From: Gudongella sp964604145 | GTDB lineage: Bacteria > Bacillota > Clostridia > Tissierellales > Tissierellaceae | DNA length: 54,374 nt | Assembly: GCA_964604145.1 (NCBI GenBank) | Contig: CAZRXS010000002.1 | Span: forward strand, 1-54,374 | Reading direction: 5' to 3' | Part shown: positions 42,172 to 51,400 of the stretch, piece after piece | Layout of the letters: each line of letters opens with the position of its first letter | How positions within the stretch are numbered: the first letter of the stretch is position 1 | Notes under the pieces: generated by a model | Databases searched by the model: none | Seen by the model: the letters and a program-made list of their open reading frames with translations, nothing else | What the model was told of the DNA's origin: nothing | Program-made: the position numbers and the translations under genes

Positions 42172-43728
42172 TTATTTATAAATCAAAATCATTTGGTACT
42201 CTCCATCCCAATCAACTGTATATCCTAAATTTTCTGCAACTGCTCTAACAGGAATAAAGGATATTCCATCTATAATAACAATAGATGTATTTAATGAATG
42301 GGTTCTTCCATCTTTAAGTAAAATTTGGTTATTTGCATTAAAGATTAATTGGTTTTCATCTTTAGCAATAGTTATTTCCTTAGTATCTTTATTCCAAGTT
42401 ATATTTGCATCAAATGCATCTGCCATATCTCTTGAGGACACTAAATAGCTGTCATCTATAAGTATAGGTTCGTTAGTAAATTGTACAAGCTGATCTTCAA
42501 CTATAACCAATAATCCCATATCTTCTTTCATATCTGGTATCATAGATTCTATTAACTCCATATAATCTAGGGAGTTTTCTTCTGTGGTAAGAGGGATTGT
42601 GATCTCTAAAACTTCATTTATACTAGTGATTTCTGTATTATATGAAACTGATAGTTCAAAAATTGGAGTTGGCATATCTTGTAAGAGTTCATTTTCTTCC
42701 ATAAGAGCTTCGTCTTCTTCTATTGAGTCAGCAACAAGAGCAATAAGTTGACTTGTATCAATTAAGAAATTCATTTCTCCTTCTTCACTTACAAAATATC
42801 CATCTTCATTAATTCCATAAGTAATAAGGATACCATCTTCTCCAAGTATGGTTAATTCTTCAAGTTTTTCAAAGAAATCACGAGCTTTTTCAACCATTTC
42901 TCCAATATTTTCAGTTATTGAAAATTCCTCTGGCATTTCCTCTCCAGATAGACCCATTAACTCAGTCATATAGTCTCTAAATAATGGAATTATATTTTCA
43001 TCTTGTAACAAGGAGATGGTCGTAAATTTAAGAAAGTCTTTGAAAGAATCATTGTCAAACTCAACTTGGTAGTATTTGATTTTTTCACCATCTACTGTTT
43101 TCTCATCTAACTTAGTTACAACATCAAGATCTGAATCATAGTTCTTAATATAATCTACAAAGGCATCAACGAATTTCTCTTGATACTCCATTGCTATGGA
43201 CATAGTTTTATCTAAATCTACTTGTTCAGGGGTATCTTCTTCCATTTCTAAAATAGCATCATTCATTGTATCAAAATCTAGAACGATATATTCTTTTTCA
43301 GCACCACCGGGTATAAAATTCATTAGCATTGAAGGGAGCTTAAATATTTCCTTTAGGACTGGTTTATCACCACTTATATCCATATCAACCCAAATAGATG
43401 AATCAAAACTCATATCGGGTAATTGAACATTTGCATCAATCTGAGCTTTAGCTATAGTTTGTTCTTCATTTGTAACAGACTTTTGGCTAAAGGATAATTT
43501 CATACCATTAATCTGATCAATAAATCCATCAAAAGTAGCTTGTGTATCTTCATCAAGGCCCTTAGCACTTAAATTGAATTCCATATTACCAGTACTTTCT
43601 AGGCTCAACATCTCTTGACTCTTAATAAAAGCATCCATTAAATCTTTTTCGTCTTTATTACATCCGGTAAATAATGATGCAATAATCAACACTATTAATA
43701 GTAAGGATAACTTTTTACATCTTTTCAA
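42172..43728 (-). CDS. Lipoprotein with C-terminal copper-amine-oxidase-like domain
   Basis: 518 residues. TTG start, 7 nt after AGGAGG on the minus strand. The signal peptide ends in a lipobox (SLFTGC, Cys about 23). A long acidic body (about 30-400) resembles outer-surface lipoproteins with LolA/DUF-type beta folds but was not recognised. The C-terminus (about 425-518) is a copper amine oxidase N-terminal-like domain, with paired blocks LVSSRDMADAFDANITWNKDTKEITI and FIPVRAVAENLGYTVDWDG. In Clostridia this domain is found on secreted cell-wall proteins, and it also occurs on the amidase at the window's end. Not an oxidase; surface attachment or substrate binding is inferred. Confidence 0.83.
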   Translation of the reverse strand: MKRCKKLSLLLIVLIIASLFTGCNKDEKDLMDAFIKSQEMLSLESTGNMEFNLSAKGLDEDTQATFDGFIDQINGMKLSFSQKSVTNEEQTIAKAQIDANVQLPDMSFDSSIWVDMDISGDKPVLKEIFKLPSMLMNFIPGGAEKEYIVLDFDTMNDAILEMEEDTPEQVDLDKTMSIAMEYQEKFVDAFVDYIKNYDSDLDVVTKLDEKTVDGEKIKYYQVEFDNDSFKDFLKFTTISLLQDENIIPLFRDYMTELMGLSGEEMPEEFSITENIGEMVEKARDFFEKLEELTILGEDGILITYGINEDGYFVSEEGEMNFLIDTSQLIALVADSIEEDEALMEENELLQDMPTPIFELSVSYNTEITSINEVLEITIPLTTEENSLDYMELIESMIPDMKEDMGLLVIVEDQLVQFTNEPILIDDSYLVSSRDMADAFDANITWNKDTKEITIAKDENQLIFNANNQILLKDGRTHSLNTSIVIIDGISFIPVRAVAENLGYTVDWDGEYQMILIYK

Positions 43729-43784
43729 AATAAAACCTCCTGTATTATATATTTTCTTGTTAACATTCTTACATAGAATAGATT

Positions 43785-43814
43785 AACATATTTACGGGTC
43801 TTTTTCAATGACAA
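43785..43814 (-). promoter_or_regulatory. Weak candidate promoter of the CuAO-domain lipoprotein
   Basis: On the minus strand, TTGTCA (43814-43809), an 18-bp spacer and TATGTT (43790-43785), about 57 bp ahead of the TTG start. Only a moderate match. Confidence 0.35.
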
Positions 43815-43884
43815 GAACTTTGACGCGATATGAACTTTGATATTTGAAATTAAAATTCTTTCCTAATAGTTTTAATATTTTACA

Positions 43885-43914
43885 TTGGAATTATCTTCCT
43901 CAATGCTATATAAT
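43885..43914 (+). promoter_or_regulatory. pcrA operon promoter
   Basis: TTGGAA (43885-43890) and a perfect TATAAT (43909-43914), 18-bp spacer, 26 bp ahead of ATG 43941. Confidence 0.7.
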
Positions 43915-43940
43915 TTAAGTAGAGATAAGGATGGTGGAAA

Positions 43941-46133
43941 ATGGATTATTTAAAAGGACTTAATGATAGACAAAGACAAGCGGTTCTTCATACTGAAGGG
44001 CCTTTACTTATTATGGCTGGTGCTGGCAGCGGGAAAACTAAAGTTGTCACCCATAAAATAGCATATATAATTGCGGAAAAAAGAGTTTCACCTGGAGAAA
44101 TTTTGGCGATTACATTTACTAATAAAGCTGCAAATGAAATGAAGACACGGGTAGCGAAGTTAATTGATGTAAATGTAGATGCAATGTGGATGGGGACATT
44201 CCACTCTGTTTGCGTTAGGATGCTAAGGCGAGATATTGATAAATTGGGCTATGAAAAAAGTTTCTCAATTTATGATAGAGCTGATCAAAAAACTCTTGTT
44301 AGAGAAATTATTAAGGAATTAAGACTTGATAAAGAAACATATAAGGAAAACTCTATTTTATCAAAGATTGGAGAGCTTAAGAATACTGGAGTGGCTCCGG
44401 ATGAATATATAAACGAAAATTATTCTGATTTTAGAAAAAGAAATATTGGTGAAGCATATGCACTATATCAAAAAAAGCTTCGTTTTTATAATGCGCTTGA
44501 CTTTGATGACCTTCTTATTAAGGGAGTAGAGCTTCTTAAATCAGATGAAAAAATTCGGAAATACTATCAAAGTAGGTTTAAATATATTTTCGTAGATGAG
44601 TATCAAGATACAAATAAAGTTCAGTATCAATTTGTAAAGATACTTTCAAAAGTCAACAATAATATTTGTGTAGTTGGAGATTCAGATCAAGCAATATATT
44701 CATGGAGGTATGCTGATATTACAAATATTCTGGATTTTGAAAAAGACTTTCCAGGGGCTAAGGTTATTCTACTAGAACAAAACTACCGGTCTACTGAGAC
44801 AATCTTAAAAGTGGCTAATGAAGTTATAGGCTATAATTTAGGCAGAAAGCCAAAGAACTTATGGACTGAGAAAAAACATGGAAAGCCTGTGACCTATATT
44901 CAGCTTGAATACTCAGAAGAAGAAGCAGCTTATGTCGCAAAAAGAATACATCAATTAATCTACAAGGGTTATAAATTAAAGGATATTGGGATTTTATATC
45001 GTACAAATGTTCAATCTAGACCTTTTGAGGAAGCTTTTATGGCCGAGGAACTCCCATATAAGGTAGTAGGCGGACTTAAGTTTTACGATAGAAAAGAGGT
45101 TAAGGATATAATTGCGTATTTGAATTTTATCCAAAATCCAAATGATAATATAGCATTAAAAAGAATAATAAATATTCCTAAGAGAGGCATAGGAAATGCA
45201 ACAATTGAAAAACTAGAAGCTTATGCTGGAGAAAAGGACGATTCTCTTTTTGCTGCAGTGCTTGATATAGAAAATATCCCTTCTTTAAACGCAAGAGCGA
45301 GAAATTCTATTGGCCCATTTGTTGATGCAATGGGGATATTAATGGCTAAAAAGGAATTGATGGGTGTTAAGGATTTTATTGAAGAAATGATAAATACTAC
45401 TGGGTATATTGAGGAGCTGGAAAGAGAAAATACTATTGAAGGAAAGACGAGAATTGAGAATATAAAGGACTTTTTATCTGTGGCTGTAGCTTTTGAAAAG
45501 AAGAACCCAGGCCTAGACTTAGAAGATTTTTTAGCGAGTGTCTCTCTTCTTTCTGATGTAGATAAAACCGTTGATTCTGATAATGCAATATCTATGATGA
45601 CAGTCCATAGTGCAAAAGGATTGGAATTTCCAATAGTGTTCTTAGTTGGTATGGAAGAGGGGTTATTTCCTATTTCAAGGTGTTTGGATTCTCCTAATGA
45701 ACTAGAGGAAGAGAGAAGACTATGCTATGTAGCAATTACTAGGGCAAAAGAACATCTATATATAACCAATGCTAAAAAGCGAACACTTTATGGAAGTACA
45801 AACTATACATTGCCCTCAAGCTTCTTAAATGAGATGGGCGACACTATAGAAGAAGATACATCAGAGCAGAAAAAAAAGCCAGCTCCAAAATACAGTGAAG
45901 AACTAATTCGAACTACTGAATACACTAAGGATAACTTTATGCCAAAAGCAATTATAAAGAGAAAACCTATTTCTGGTATTGATATTGGAACAAAGATAAA
46001 GCACGATCAATTTGGGGTAGGAATGATAGTGAGGATTCAAGAGGCAAAGGACGATAAAAAAGTTACAATTGCTTTTGATGGTCAAGGTCTAAAAACTTTG
46101 TTATTATCTCTTGCGCCAATTACAAAAATATAG
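43941..46133 (+). CDS. pcrA: ATP-dependent DNA helicase PcrA/UvrD
   Basis: 730 residues, close to the usual length. Superfamily 1A 3'-5' helicase for repair and replication of damaged or rolling-circle DNA. Q motif LNDRQRQAV, Walker A AGAGSGKTK, TFTNKAANEM, Walker B FVDEYQDTN, motif III GDSDQAIYSWR, motif IV EQNYRS, motif V TVHSAKGLEFPIVF and motif VI YVAITRAKEHLYI are present. The C-terminus holds the Tudor-like RNA-polymerase-interacting segment (GTKIKHDQFGVGMIVRI). It is followed by ligA, a pairing common in Firmicutes (pcrA-ligA), and probably heads this housekeeping operon. Confidence 0.98.
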   Translation: MDYLKGLNDRQRQAVLHTEGPLLIMAGAGSGKTKVVTHKIAYIIAEKRVSPGEILAITFTNKAANEMKTRVAKLIDVNVDAMWMGTFHSVCVRMLRRDIDKLGYEKSFSIYDRADQKTLVREIIKELRLDKETYKENSILSKIGELKNTGVAPDEYINENYSDFRKRNIGEAYALYQKKLRFYNALDFDDLLIKGVELLKSDEKIRKYYQSRFKYIFVDEYQDTNKVQYQFVKILSKVNNNICVVGDSDQAIYSWRYADITNILDFEKDFPGAKVILLEQNYRSTETILKVANEVIGYNLGRKPKNLWTEKKHGKPVTYIQLEYSEEEAAYVAKRIHQLIYKGYKLKDIGILYRTNVQSRPFEEAFMAEELPYKVVGGLKFYDRKEVKDIIAYLNFIQNPNDNIALKRIINIPKRGIGNATIEKLEAYAGEKDDSLFAAVLDIENIPSLNARARNSIGPFVDAMGILMAKKELMGVKDFIEEMINTTGYIEELERENTIEGKTRIENIKDFLSVAVAFEKKNPGLDLEDFLASVSLLSDVDKTVDSDNAISMMTVHSAKGLEFPIVFLVGMEEGLFPISRCLDSPNELEEERRLCYVAITRAKEHLYITNAKKRTLYGSTNYTLPSSFLNEMGDTIEEDTSEQKKKPAPKYSEELIRTTEYTKDNFMPKAIIKRKPISGIDIGTKIKHDQFGVGMIVRIQEAKDDKKVTIAFDGQGLKTLLLSLAPITKI

Positions 46134-46213
46134 TTAAAAAAATACTGTATAATTGTAAAATAAAGTTTTGCTTGGTGAAGTTAAGAGCAGCTATAAAATA
46201 GATGGAGGATACT

Positions 46214-48199
46214 ATGGATAAGAAAGATAGGATGAAAGAGTTAATTAAACTAATAGACCAGCACAATTATAATTACTATACTCTTGACAATCCTAAGATT
46301 TCGGATAAAGAGTATGATCTTTTATATGATGAATTAGTGGACTTAGAAAAAAGCCTTGGGATTGTTTATGGATATTCGCCAACTCAAAGGGTTGGAGGTG
46401 AAGTATTAGATGGCTTTAAAAAGCATACTCATCTTTCCCGGCTATGGAGTCTAGATAAAAGTCAAAATGAAGATGATTTAAGAGCTTGGGCGGAGAGAGT
46501 CAATAGATTAATAGCTGATTACAATAGTGAAAATACTGACCAACTACCACCAGCTGAGTATGTACTTGAATTTAAATTTGATGGCTTAACTATAAACTTA
46601 ACCTATGAAAATGGAATCCTAACTCAAGGTGCTAGTAGGGGAAATGGAACTGTCGGAGAAGCAATCCTGCCACAAATTAAAACAATTAAATCTATACCTT
46701 TAAGAATTCCATTTAAAGGCAGAACTGAAATTCAGGGTGAGGGGCTAATGCCACTTTCTGTATTAGAAAAATACAACCAAACTGCTGATGAGCCGCTTAA
46801 AAATGCCAGAAACGCTGCAGCTGGGGCACTTAGGAACCTAAATCCCAGAACTACTGAAAAAAGAAAACTATCAGCTTACTTTTATAATATAGGTTATATT
46901 GAGGGCAGAGATTTTTCAACACATATGGAAATGATTATTTTTATTAAAGATAACAAACTCCCAGTATATCCATTTATAAAGAGCTTTAATAATATGGAAG
47001 ACCTTATAAATGAAATCCATATCCAAAAAGACAATAGGTCAGATTTAGATGTTCTAACAGATGGAATGGTAATTAAGATAAATGATATTCGCACTAGAAA
47101 TATTCTTGGTCATACAAATAAATTTCCAAGATGGGCCATTGCATATAAGTTTGAGGCTGAAGAGACAACCACCAGAGTAATAGGAGTAGAATGGAATGTA
47201 GGTAGAAGTTCTAAAGTCACTCCAACAGCACTTCTAGAACCTGTCGAGATTGGTGGAGTTACTGTAAAAAGAGCAACCCTAAATAATTACGATGATATTG
47301 TAAGAAAGGGTATTAGATTAAATAGCAAAGTCTTAATAAGAAGATCTAATGATGTAATACCCGAGATTCTAACGAATATAGATAATGGTGAAGAGACATT
47401 TCTAATAAAAAGGCCTGTGAATTGCCCAGCTTGTGGGAGCGAATTAGTCCAAAATGGGGTCCATATATTCTGCCCAAACTCCCTGTCGTGTAAACCGCAA
47501 CTAGTTTCAAGGCTTGTTCATTTTGCAAGTAGAGATGCTATGAATATTGAAGGCTTTAGTGAAAAAACAGCAGAATTATTTTTAGAAGAGTTAGATATAA
47601 GAGATCTTCCTGATATATATGAATTAGAATATGAAGATATTATGGGTCTTGAAGGCTTTAAAGATAAAAAAACTATGAATTTACTAGGTGCAATAGAAGC
47701 TAGCAAAAATGTTGAACTTTCATCCTTTATATATGCATTGGGGATTTCAAATGTTGGTATAAAAACAGCAAATGATTTAGCTAATAGATATAAATCATTT
47801 AAGGCTTTAAGAGAGGCTACTTTTGAGGAACTAATCTTAATGCCAGATATTGGGGATATTGTAGCTAATGGAATTATTGAATTTTTACACGATAAAAAAA
47901 TAGGGGAAGCGATTGATAAGTTGTTTAAAGAAGGCGTTAAGCCGTATTACAAAGAAATTGAAACTAAAGAAGGGATATTTACCGGGAAGACCATTGTTTT
48001 AACTGGAACTATAGAGGGTTTGCCACGAGCAGAGATAAAGTCTAAGATCCAACAAATGGGCGGTACAGTAACAGGATCAGTTAGTAAAAAAATAGATTAT
48101 CTAGTAGTTGGTGTCAATCCTGGAAGTAAATATCAAAAGGCATTAGAATTTGGTATAGAAATAATTGATGAGGCTAGATTAAAAGAAATATTTAAATAA
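46214..48199 (+). CDS. ligA: NAD-dependent DNA ligase LigA
   Basis: 661 residues from ATG 46214, 5 nt after GGAGG; an ATG at 46202 overlaps that ribosome site. It seals nicks in replication and repair. Domain Ia/NTase with SDKEYDLLYDEL and adenylation Lys121 in FKFDG, OB fold, C4 zinc finger (CPAC, HIFCPNSLSC), HhH repeats, and C-terminal BRCT (about 585-661, FTGKTIVLTGTIEGLPRAEIK). The usual PMLSLDN segment is RLWSLDKSQ here, and the NTase motif GASRGNG replaces the more common GxTRGDG, so this is a divergent subtype. The essential Lys and overall layout are kept. Confidence 0.96.
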   Translation: MDKKDRMKELIKLIDQHNYNYYTLDNPKISDKEYDLLYDELVDLEKSLGIVYGYSPTQRVGGEVLDGFKKHTHLSRLWSLDKSQNEDDLRAWAERVNRLIADYNSENTDQLPPAEYVLEFKFDGLTINLTYENGILTQGASRGNGTVGEAILPQIKTIKSIPLRIPFKGRTEIQGEGLMPLSVLEKYNQTADEPLKNARNAAAGALRNLNPRTTEKRKLSAYFYNIGYIEGRDFSTHMEMIIFIKDNKLPVYPFIKSFNNMEDLINEIHIQKDNRSDLDVLTDGMVIKINDIRTRNILGHTNKFPRWAIAYKFEAEETTTRVIGVEWNVGRSSKVTPTALLEPVEIGGVTVKRATLNNYDDIVRKGIRLNSKVLIRRSNDVIPEILTNIDNGEETFLIKRPVNCPACGSELVQNGVHIFCPNSLSCKPQLVSRLVHFASRDAMNIEGFSEKTAELFLEELDIRDLPDIYELEYEDIMGLEGFKDKKTMNLLGAIEASKNVELSSFIYALGISNVGIKTANDLANRYKSFKALREATFEELILMPDIGDIVANGIIEFLHDKKIGEAIDKLFKEGVKPYYKEIETKEGIFTGKTIVLTGTIEGLPRAEIKSKIQQMGGTVTGSVSKKIDYLVVGVNPGSKYQKALEFGIEIIDEARLKEIFK

Positions 48200-48220
48200 G
48201 TTTGGAAGGGGAGATAGCAT

Positions 48221-48505
48221 ATGATTACAAAAGAAGATGTTATAAATGTTGCAAATATCTCAAAACTAAAGTTTACTGAAGCTGAGCTTCAAGACTTTAC
48301 TGTAAAATTTGACCAGGTCATTGGATTTTTTGAAAAAATTAAGGAAGTAGATACAAAAGGAATAGAGCCCACCTATACTGTTATTGAGGATGATGGGATA
48401 ATGAAAGAAAAAGGTGAAAGCCAGACTCTTAGCAAAGACGAGGTGCTTTCAAACGCCCATCACACCCAATATGGTTACTTTAAAATTTTAAAAGTCGTAG
48501 AATAG
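48221..48505 (+). CDS. gatC: Asp-tRNA(Asn)/Glu-tRNA(Gln) amidotransferase subunit C
   Basis: 94 residues, normal for GatC, the small subunit that wraps and stabilises GatA-GatB. ITKEDVINVANISKLKFTEAEL and the central FEKIKEVDTKGIEPTY motif are typical. ATG 48221 follows AAGGGGAG. It is the first gene of a complete gatCAB set, with 9 bp to gatA. Confidence 0.95.
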   Translation: MITKEDVINVANISKLKFTEAELQDFTVKFDQVIGFFEKIKEVDTKGIEPTYTVIEDDGIMKEKGESQTLSKDEVLSNAHHTQYGYFKILKVVE

Positions 48506-48514
48506 GAGGACACT

Positions 48515-49954
48515 ATGGAAATAATTAAGTTAAAAGCATGGGAGATGAAAGAAAAGTTTCTTAATAAAGAACTTTCAGCTGTTGAGATTTTAAATGCACA
48601 CTTAGCTCAGATTGATAAAGAAGAGGAGAATCTAAATGCTTTTATAACAATTGACAGAGAAGGTGCATTAAAAAGCGCTAAAATCGTAGATAGAAAAATT
48701 GATACTAATTCTAAACTAGGAGTCTTAGCAGCCATACCAATAGGATTAAAAGACAATATTATGACAAGAGGACTAAGGACAACTTGCGCATCAAAGATGC
48801 TCGAGGATTTTATACCTCCTTATAATGCGACAGTTACTAAATATATTATAGAGGGGGATGGGGTAGTTTTAGGCAAGACAAATATGGATGAATTTGCAAT
48901 GGGTGGCTCAACTGAGACATCGTATTTTGGAAGTACAAAAAACCCAAAAGATTTATCTAAAGTCCCTGGAGGATCATCTGGAGGTTCAGCGGCGGCTGTT
49001 GCAGGCTATGAAGTGCCAGTGTCTCTTGGCACAGATACAGGAGGCTCTGTAAGGCAACCAGCGAGCTTTTGTGGGATTGTAGGGATGAAGCCTACATACG
49101 GACTTGTTTCTAGATATGGTATAGTCCCCATGGCAAATTCACTTGACCAAGTTGGGGTATTTGGAAGAGATGTTAAAGATGCCCATCTGATGCTAAAGGG
49201 AATAATGGGTTATGACCCGCTTGATGCAAGTTCATCAAAAAGAGCAGATGAAAATATATCTTTAGAAAGTGAAGAATCTTTAAAGGGTCTTCGTATTGCT
49301 CTACCAAAGGAATTTGAGGATATAAGAATTGCTGGTGATGAAAAAATACAAGAGAGCTTTAAAAGAGCAGTTAAAAGATTTGAAGATGCTGGTGCAATTA
49401 TTGATTTTATATCTATTCATTCACTCCATTATGCATTAGAAGCTTACTATATTATATCTACATCAGAAATTAGCACAAATCTTTCAAGGCTAGATGGGAT
49501 AAGGTATGGTTATAGAACAGAAGATTATAATACACTTGATGAATTATATATAAACTCAAGAACAGAGGCTTTTGGTGAAGAGGTAAAACGAAGAATAATG
49601 ATGGGAACCTATGCTTTAAGTAAAGGTCATCAAGATGATAATTATAAAAAAGCTTTACAGGTTAGAACGCTTGTAAAAAGAGATTTTGAAAAAGCATTTA
49701 AAGAATATGATGTAATATTATCTTTAACTTCGCCTATTTTAGCATATTCATTTAACTCATTAATAAATTCACCTCTTGATATGTATAAGGCAGATTTATA
49801 TACAGTACCAGTAAACCTTGTAGGTTTACCTGCACTGTCAATTCCAATAGAAGAAGTTGATGGTCTTCCTGTTGGAATGCAAATTATAGGGAATAGATTT
49901 CATGATGAAAGAGTATTAAGAACTGCTATTGGATTTGAAAGGGCGGTGAGATAA
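48515..49954 (+). CDS. gatA: Asp-tRNA(Asn)/Glu-tRNA(Gln) amidotransferase subunit A
   Basis: 479 residues, amidase-signature family. It releases ammonia from glutamine for the transamidation. The Ser-cisSer-Lys triad is visible: Lys in IPIGLKDNI (about 79) and Ser residues in GGSSGGSAAAVAG and TDTGGSVRQPA. ATG 48515 follows AGGAGG. Its stop shares bases with the gatB start, so the two are coupled. Confidence 0.98.
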   Translation: MEIIKLKAWEMKEKFLNKELSAVEILNAHLAQIDKEEENLNAFITIDREGALKSAKIVDRKIDTNSKLGVLAAIPIGLKDNIMTRGLRTTCASKMLEDFIPPYNATVTKYIIEGDGVVLGKTNMDEFAMGGSTETSYFGSTKNPKDLSKVPGGSSGGSAAAVAGYEVPVSLGTDTGGSVRQPASFCGIVGMKPTYGLVSRYGIVPMANSLDQVGVFGRDVKDAHLMLKGIMGYDPLDASSSKRADENISLESEESLKGLRIALPKEFEDIRIAGDEKIQESFKRAVKRFEDAGAIIDFISIHSLHYALEAYYIISTSEISTNLSRLDGIRYGYRTEDYNTLDELYINSRTEAFGEEVKRRIMMGTYALSKGHQDDNYKKALQVRTLVKRDFEKAFKEYDVILSLTSPILAYSFNSLINSPLDMYKADLYTVPVNLVGLPALSIPIEEVDGLPVGMQIIGNRFHDERVLRTAIGFERAVR

Positions 49955-51384
49955 TGAGTTTTGAAACTTTAATTGGCTTAGAAATTCATGTTGAACTTAT
50001 GACTGAAAATAAAATATTTTGCAACTGCAAAAATGAATTTGGAGGAGAAGTAAATACTCATGTTTGCCCAGTTTGCCTAGGGCTTCCAGGGGCACTACCA
50101 GTTCTTGATAAAGAGGCGGTAGAATATGCAATAAAAGCGGGACTTGCCTTTAATTGTGAAATTGCAGAGACAATAAGGATGGATAGGAAAAATTATTTCT
50201 ATCCTGACTTAACAAAAGGCTATCAAATAACTCAAGCAGACAATCCTCTTTGCAAAGGTGGATATTTAGAGATTGATTTATCAGATGGAATGAAAAAAGT
50301 TGATTTAGAAAGAATCCATATTGAAGAGGATACAGGAAAACAGATCCATACAGAAGAAGGAACATCTCTGCTTGATTTTAATAGATGTGGAGTTCCTTTG
50401 ATTGAAATAGTTACCAAACCAGGAATGAATTCAGCTGAGGAAGCTAAATTGTTTTTAGAAAAACTAAGAACTACTTTAAAGTACATTGGAGTTAGTGATG
50501 TAAGAATGGAAGAAGGTTCACTTAGGTGCGATGTAAATATAAACTTAGTTGATGATGAAAAGAAAATTAAATCCCAAATAACAGAAGTTAAAAACCTAAA
50601 TTCATTTAGAGCTGTAGTTAAAGCAATTGAATATGAGGAAAAAAGACATTTAGACTTGCTATCAAATGATGAAAGCACAGAAAAAGAAACTAGAAGATGG
50701 GATGAAACTCTGGGACAAACAGTGTTAATGCGAAAGAAATTGGGAGCATCAGATTATCGATTTGAAAATGAAGCGGATATAACTCCTATAAAAGTTGAAA
50801 AGGCTTGGCTAGATAATATTCAAGAGACTATGCCAGAACTTCCTCATGCAAAAAAGTTAAGATTTATGGAAGAATATTCCTTAACAGAGTATGATGCAGG
50901 TGTTTTAACACAGGCAAGAGAGCTTGCAGACTATTTTGAAGAAGTTTTAAGTTATATAGGGGACAGTAAGATAGTGAGTAACTGGGTTACGGGAGATGTT
51001 TTAAGAAGATTAAAAGAAGAAAATGAGGAAATCCAAGATACTAAATTATCGGCTAAAATGCTTGCAGAACTATTGGAACTAGTTAAGGCTTCTAAAATAA
51101 ATAATAATACAGCTAAATCAGTTTTAAGAGAGATATTTGAAACTGGAAAATCTGCAAAAGAGATAGTAGAAGAAAAGAAGCTTTCCCAAATAAGCGACCA
51201 AGACGAACTTGAAAAAATGGTAGCCAAAGTGTTGGATGATAACCCACAATCTATTGAAGATTTTAAAAATGGTAAAGACAGGGCCATTGGATTTTTAGTT
51301 GGTCAGATTATGAAAAGGACAAAAGGAAAAGCCAATCCTCAGTTAGTCAATACTCTTTTAGCAGAAAGAATCAAAGAACGATAA
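49954..51384 (+). CDS. gatB: Asp-tRNA(Asn)/Glu-tRNA(Gln) amidotransferase subunit B
   Basis: 476 residues, full length. It activates the misacylated tRNA carboxylate with ATP and receives ammonia from GatA. GLEIHVELMTENKIFCNC, CPVCLGLPGALPVLD and KNYFYPDLTKGYQITQ are signatures; the C-terminal YqeY-like tail (about 330-476) binds tRNA. The ATG overlaps the gatA stop. The presence of gatCAB implies that Gln-tRNA and/or Asn-tRNA is made by the indirect route. Confidence 0.98.
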   Translation: MSFETLIGLEIHVELMTENKIFCNCKNEFGGEVNTHVCPVCLGLPGALPVLDKEAVEYAIKAGLAFNCEIAETIRMDRKNYFYPDLTKGYQITQADNPLCKGGYLEIDLSDGMKKVDLERIHIEEDTGKQIHTEEGTSLLDFNRCGVPLIEIVTKPGMNSAEEAKLFLEKLRTTLKYIGVSDVRMEEGSLRCDVNINLVDDEKKIKSQITEVKNLNSFRAVVKAIEYEEKRHLDLLSNDESTEKETRRWDETLGQTVLMRKKLGASDYRFENEADITPIKVEKAWLDNIQETMPELPHAKKLRFMEEYSLTEYDAGVLTQARELADYFEEVLSYIGDSKIVSNWVTGDVLRRLKEENEEIQDTKLSAKMLAELLELVKASKINNNTAKSVLREIFETGKSAKEIVEEKKLSQISDQDELEKMVAKVLDDNPQSIEDFKNGKDRAIGFLVGQIMKRTKGKANPQLVNTLLAERIKER

Positions 51385-51400
51385 TTAGGGGGAGAATGGA

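Noticed and set aside
46134..46213. Separate promoter for ligA (TATAAT at 46148-46153)
   Set aside because: No acceptable -35 lies 16-18 bp upstream and no extended -10 TGn is present. The gene is likely transcribed from the pcrA promoter.
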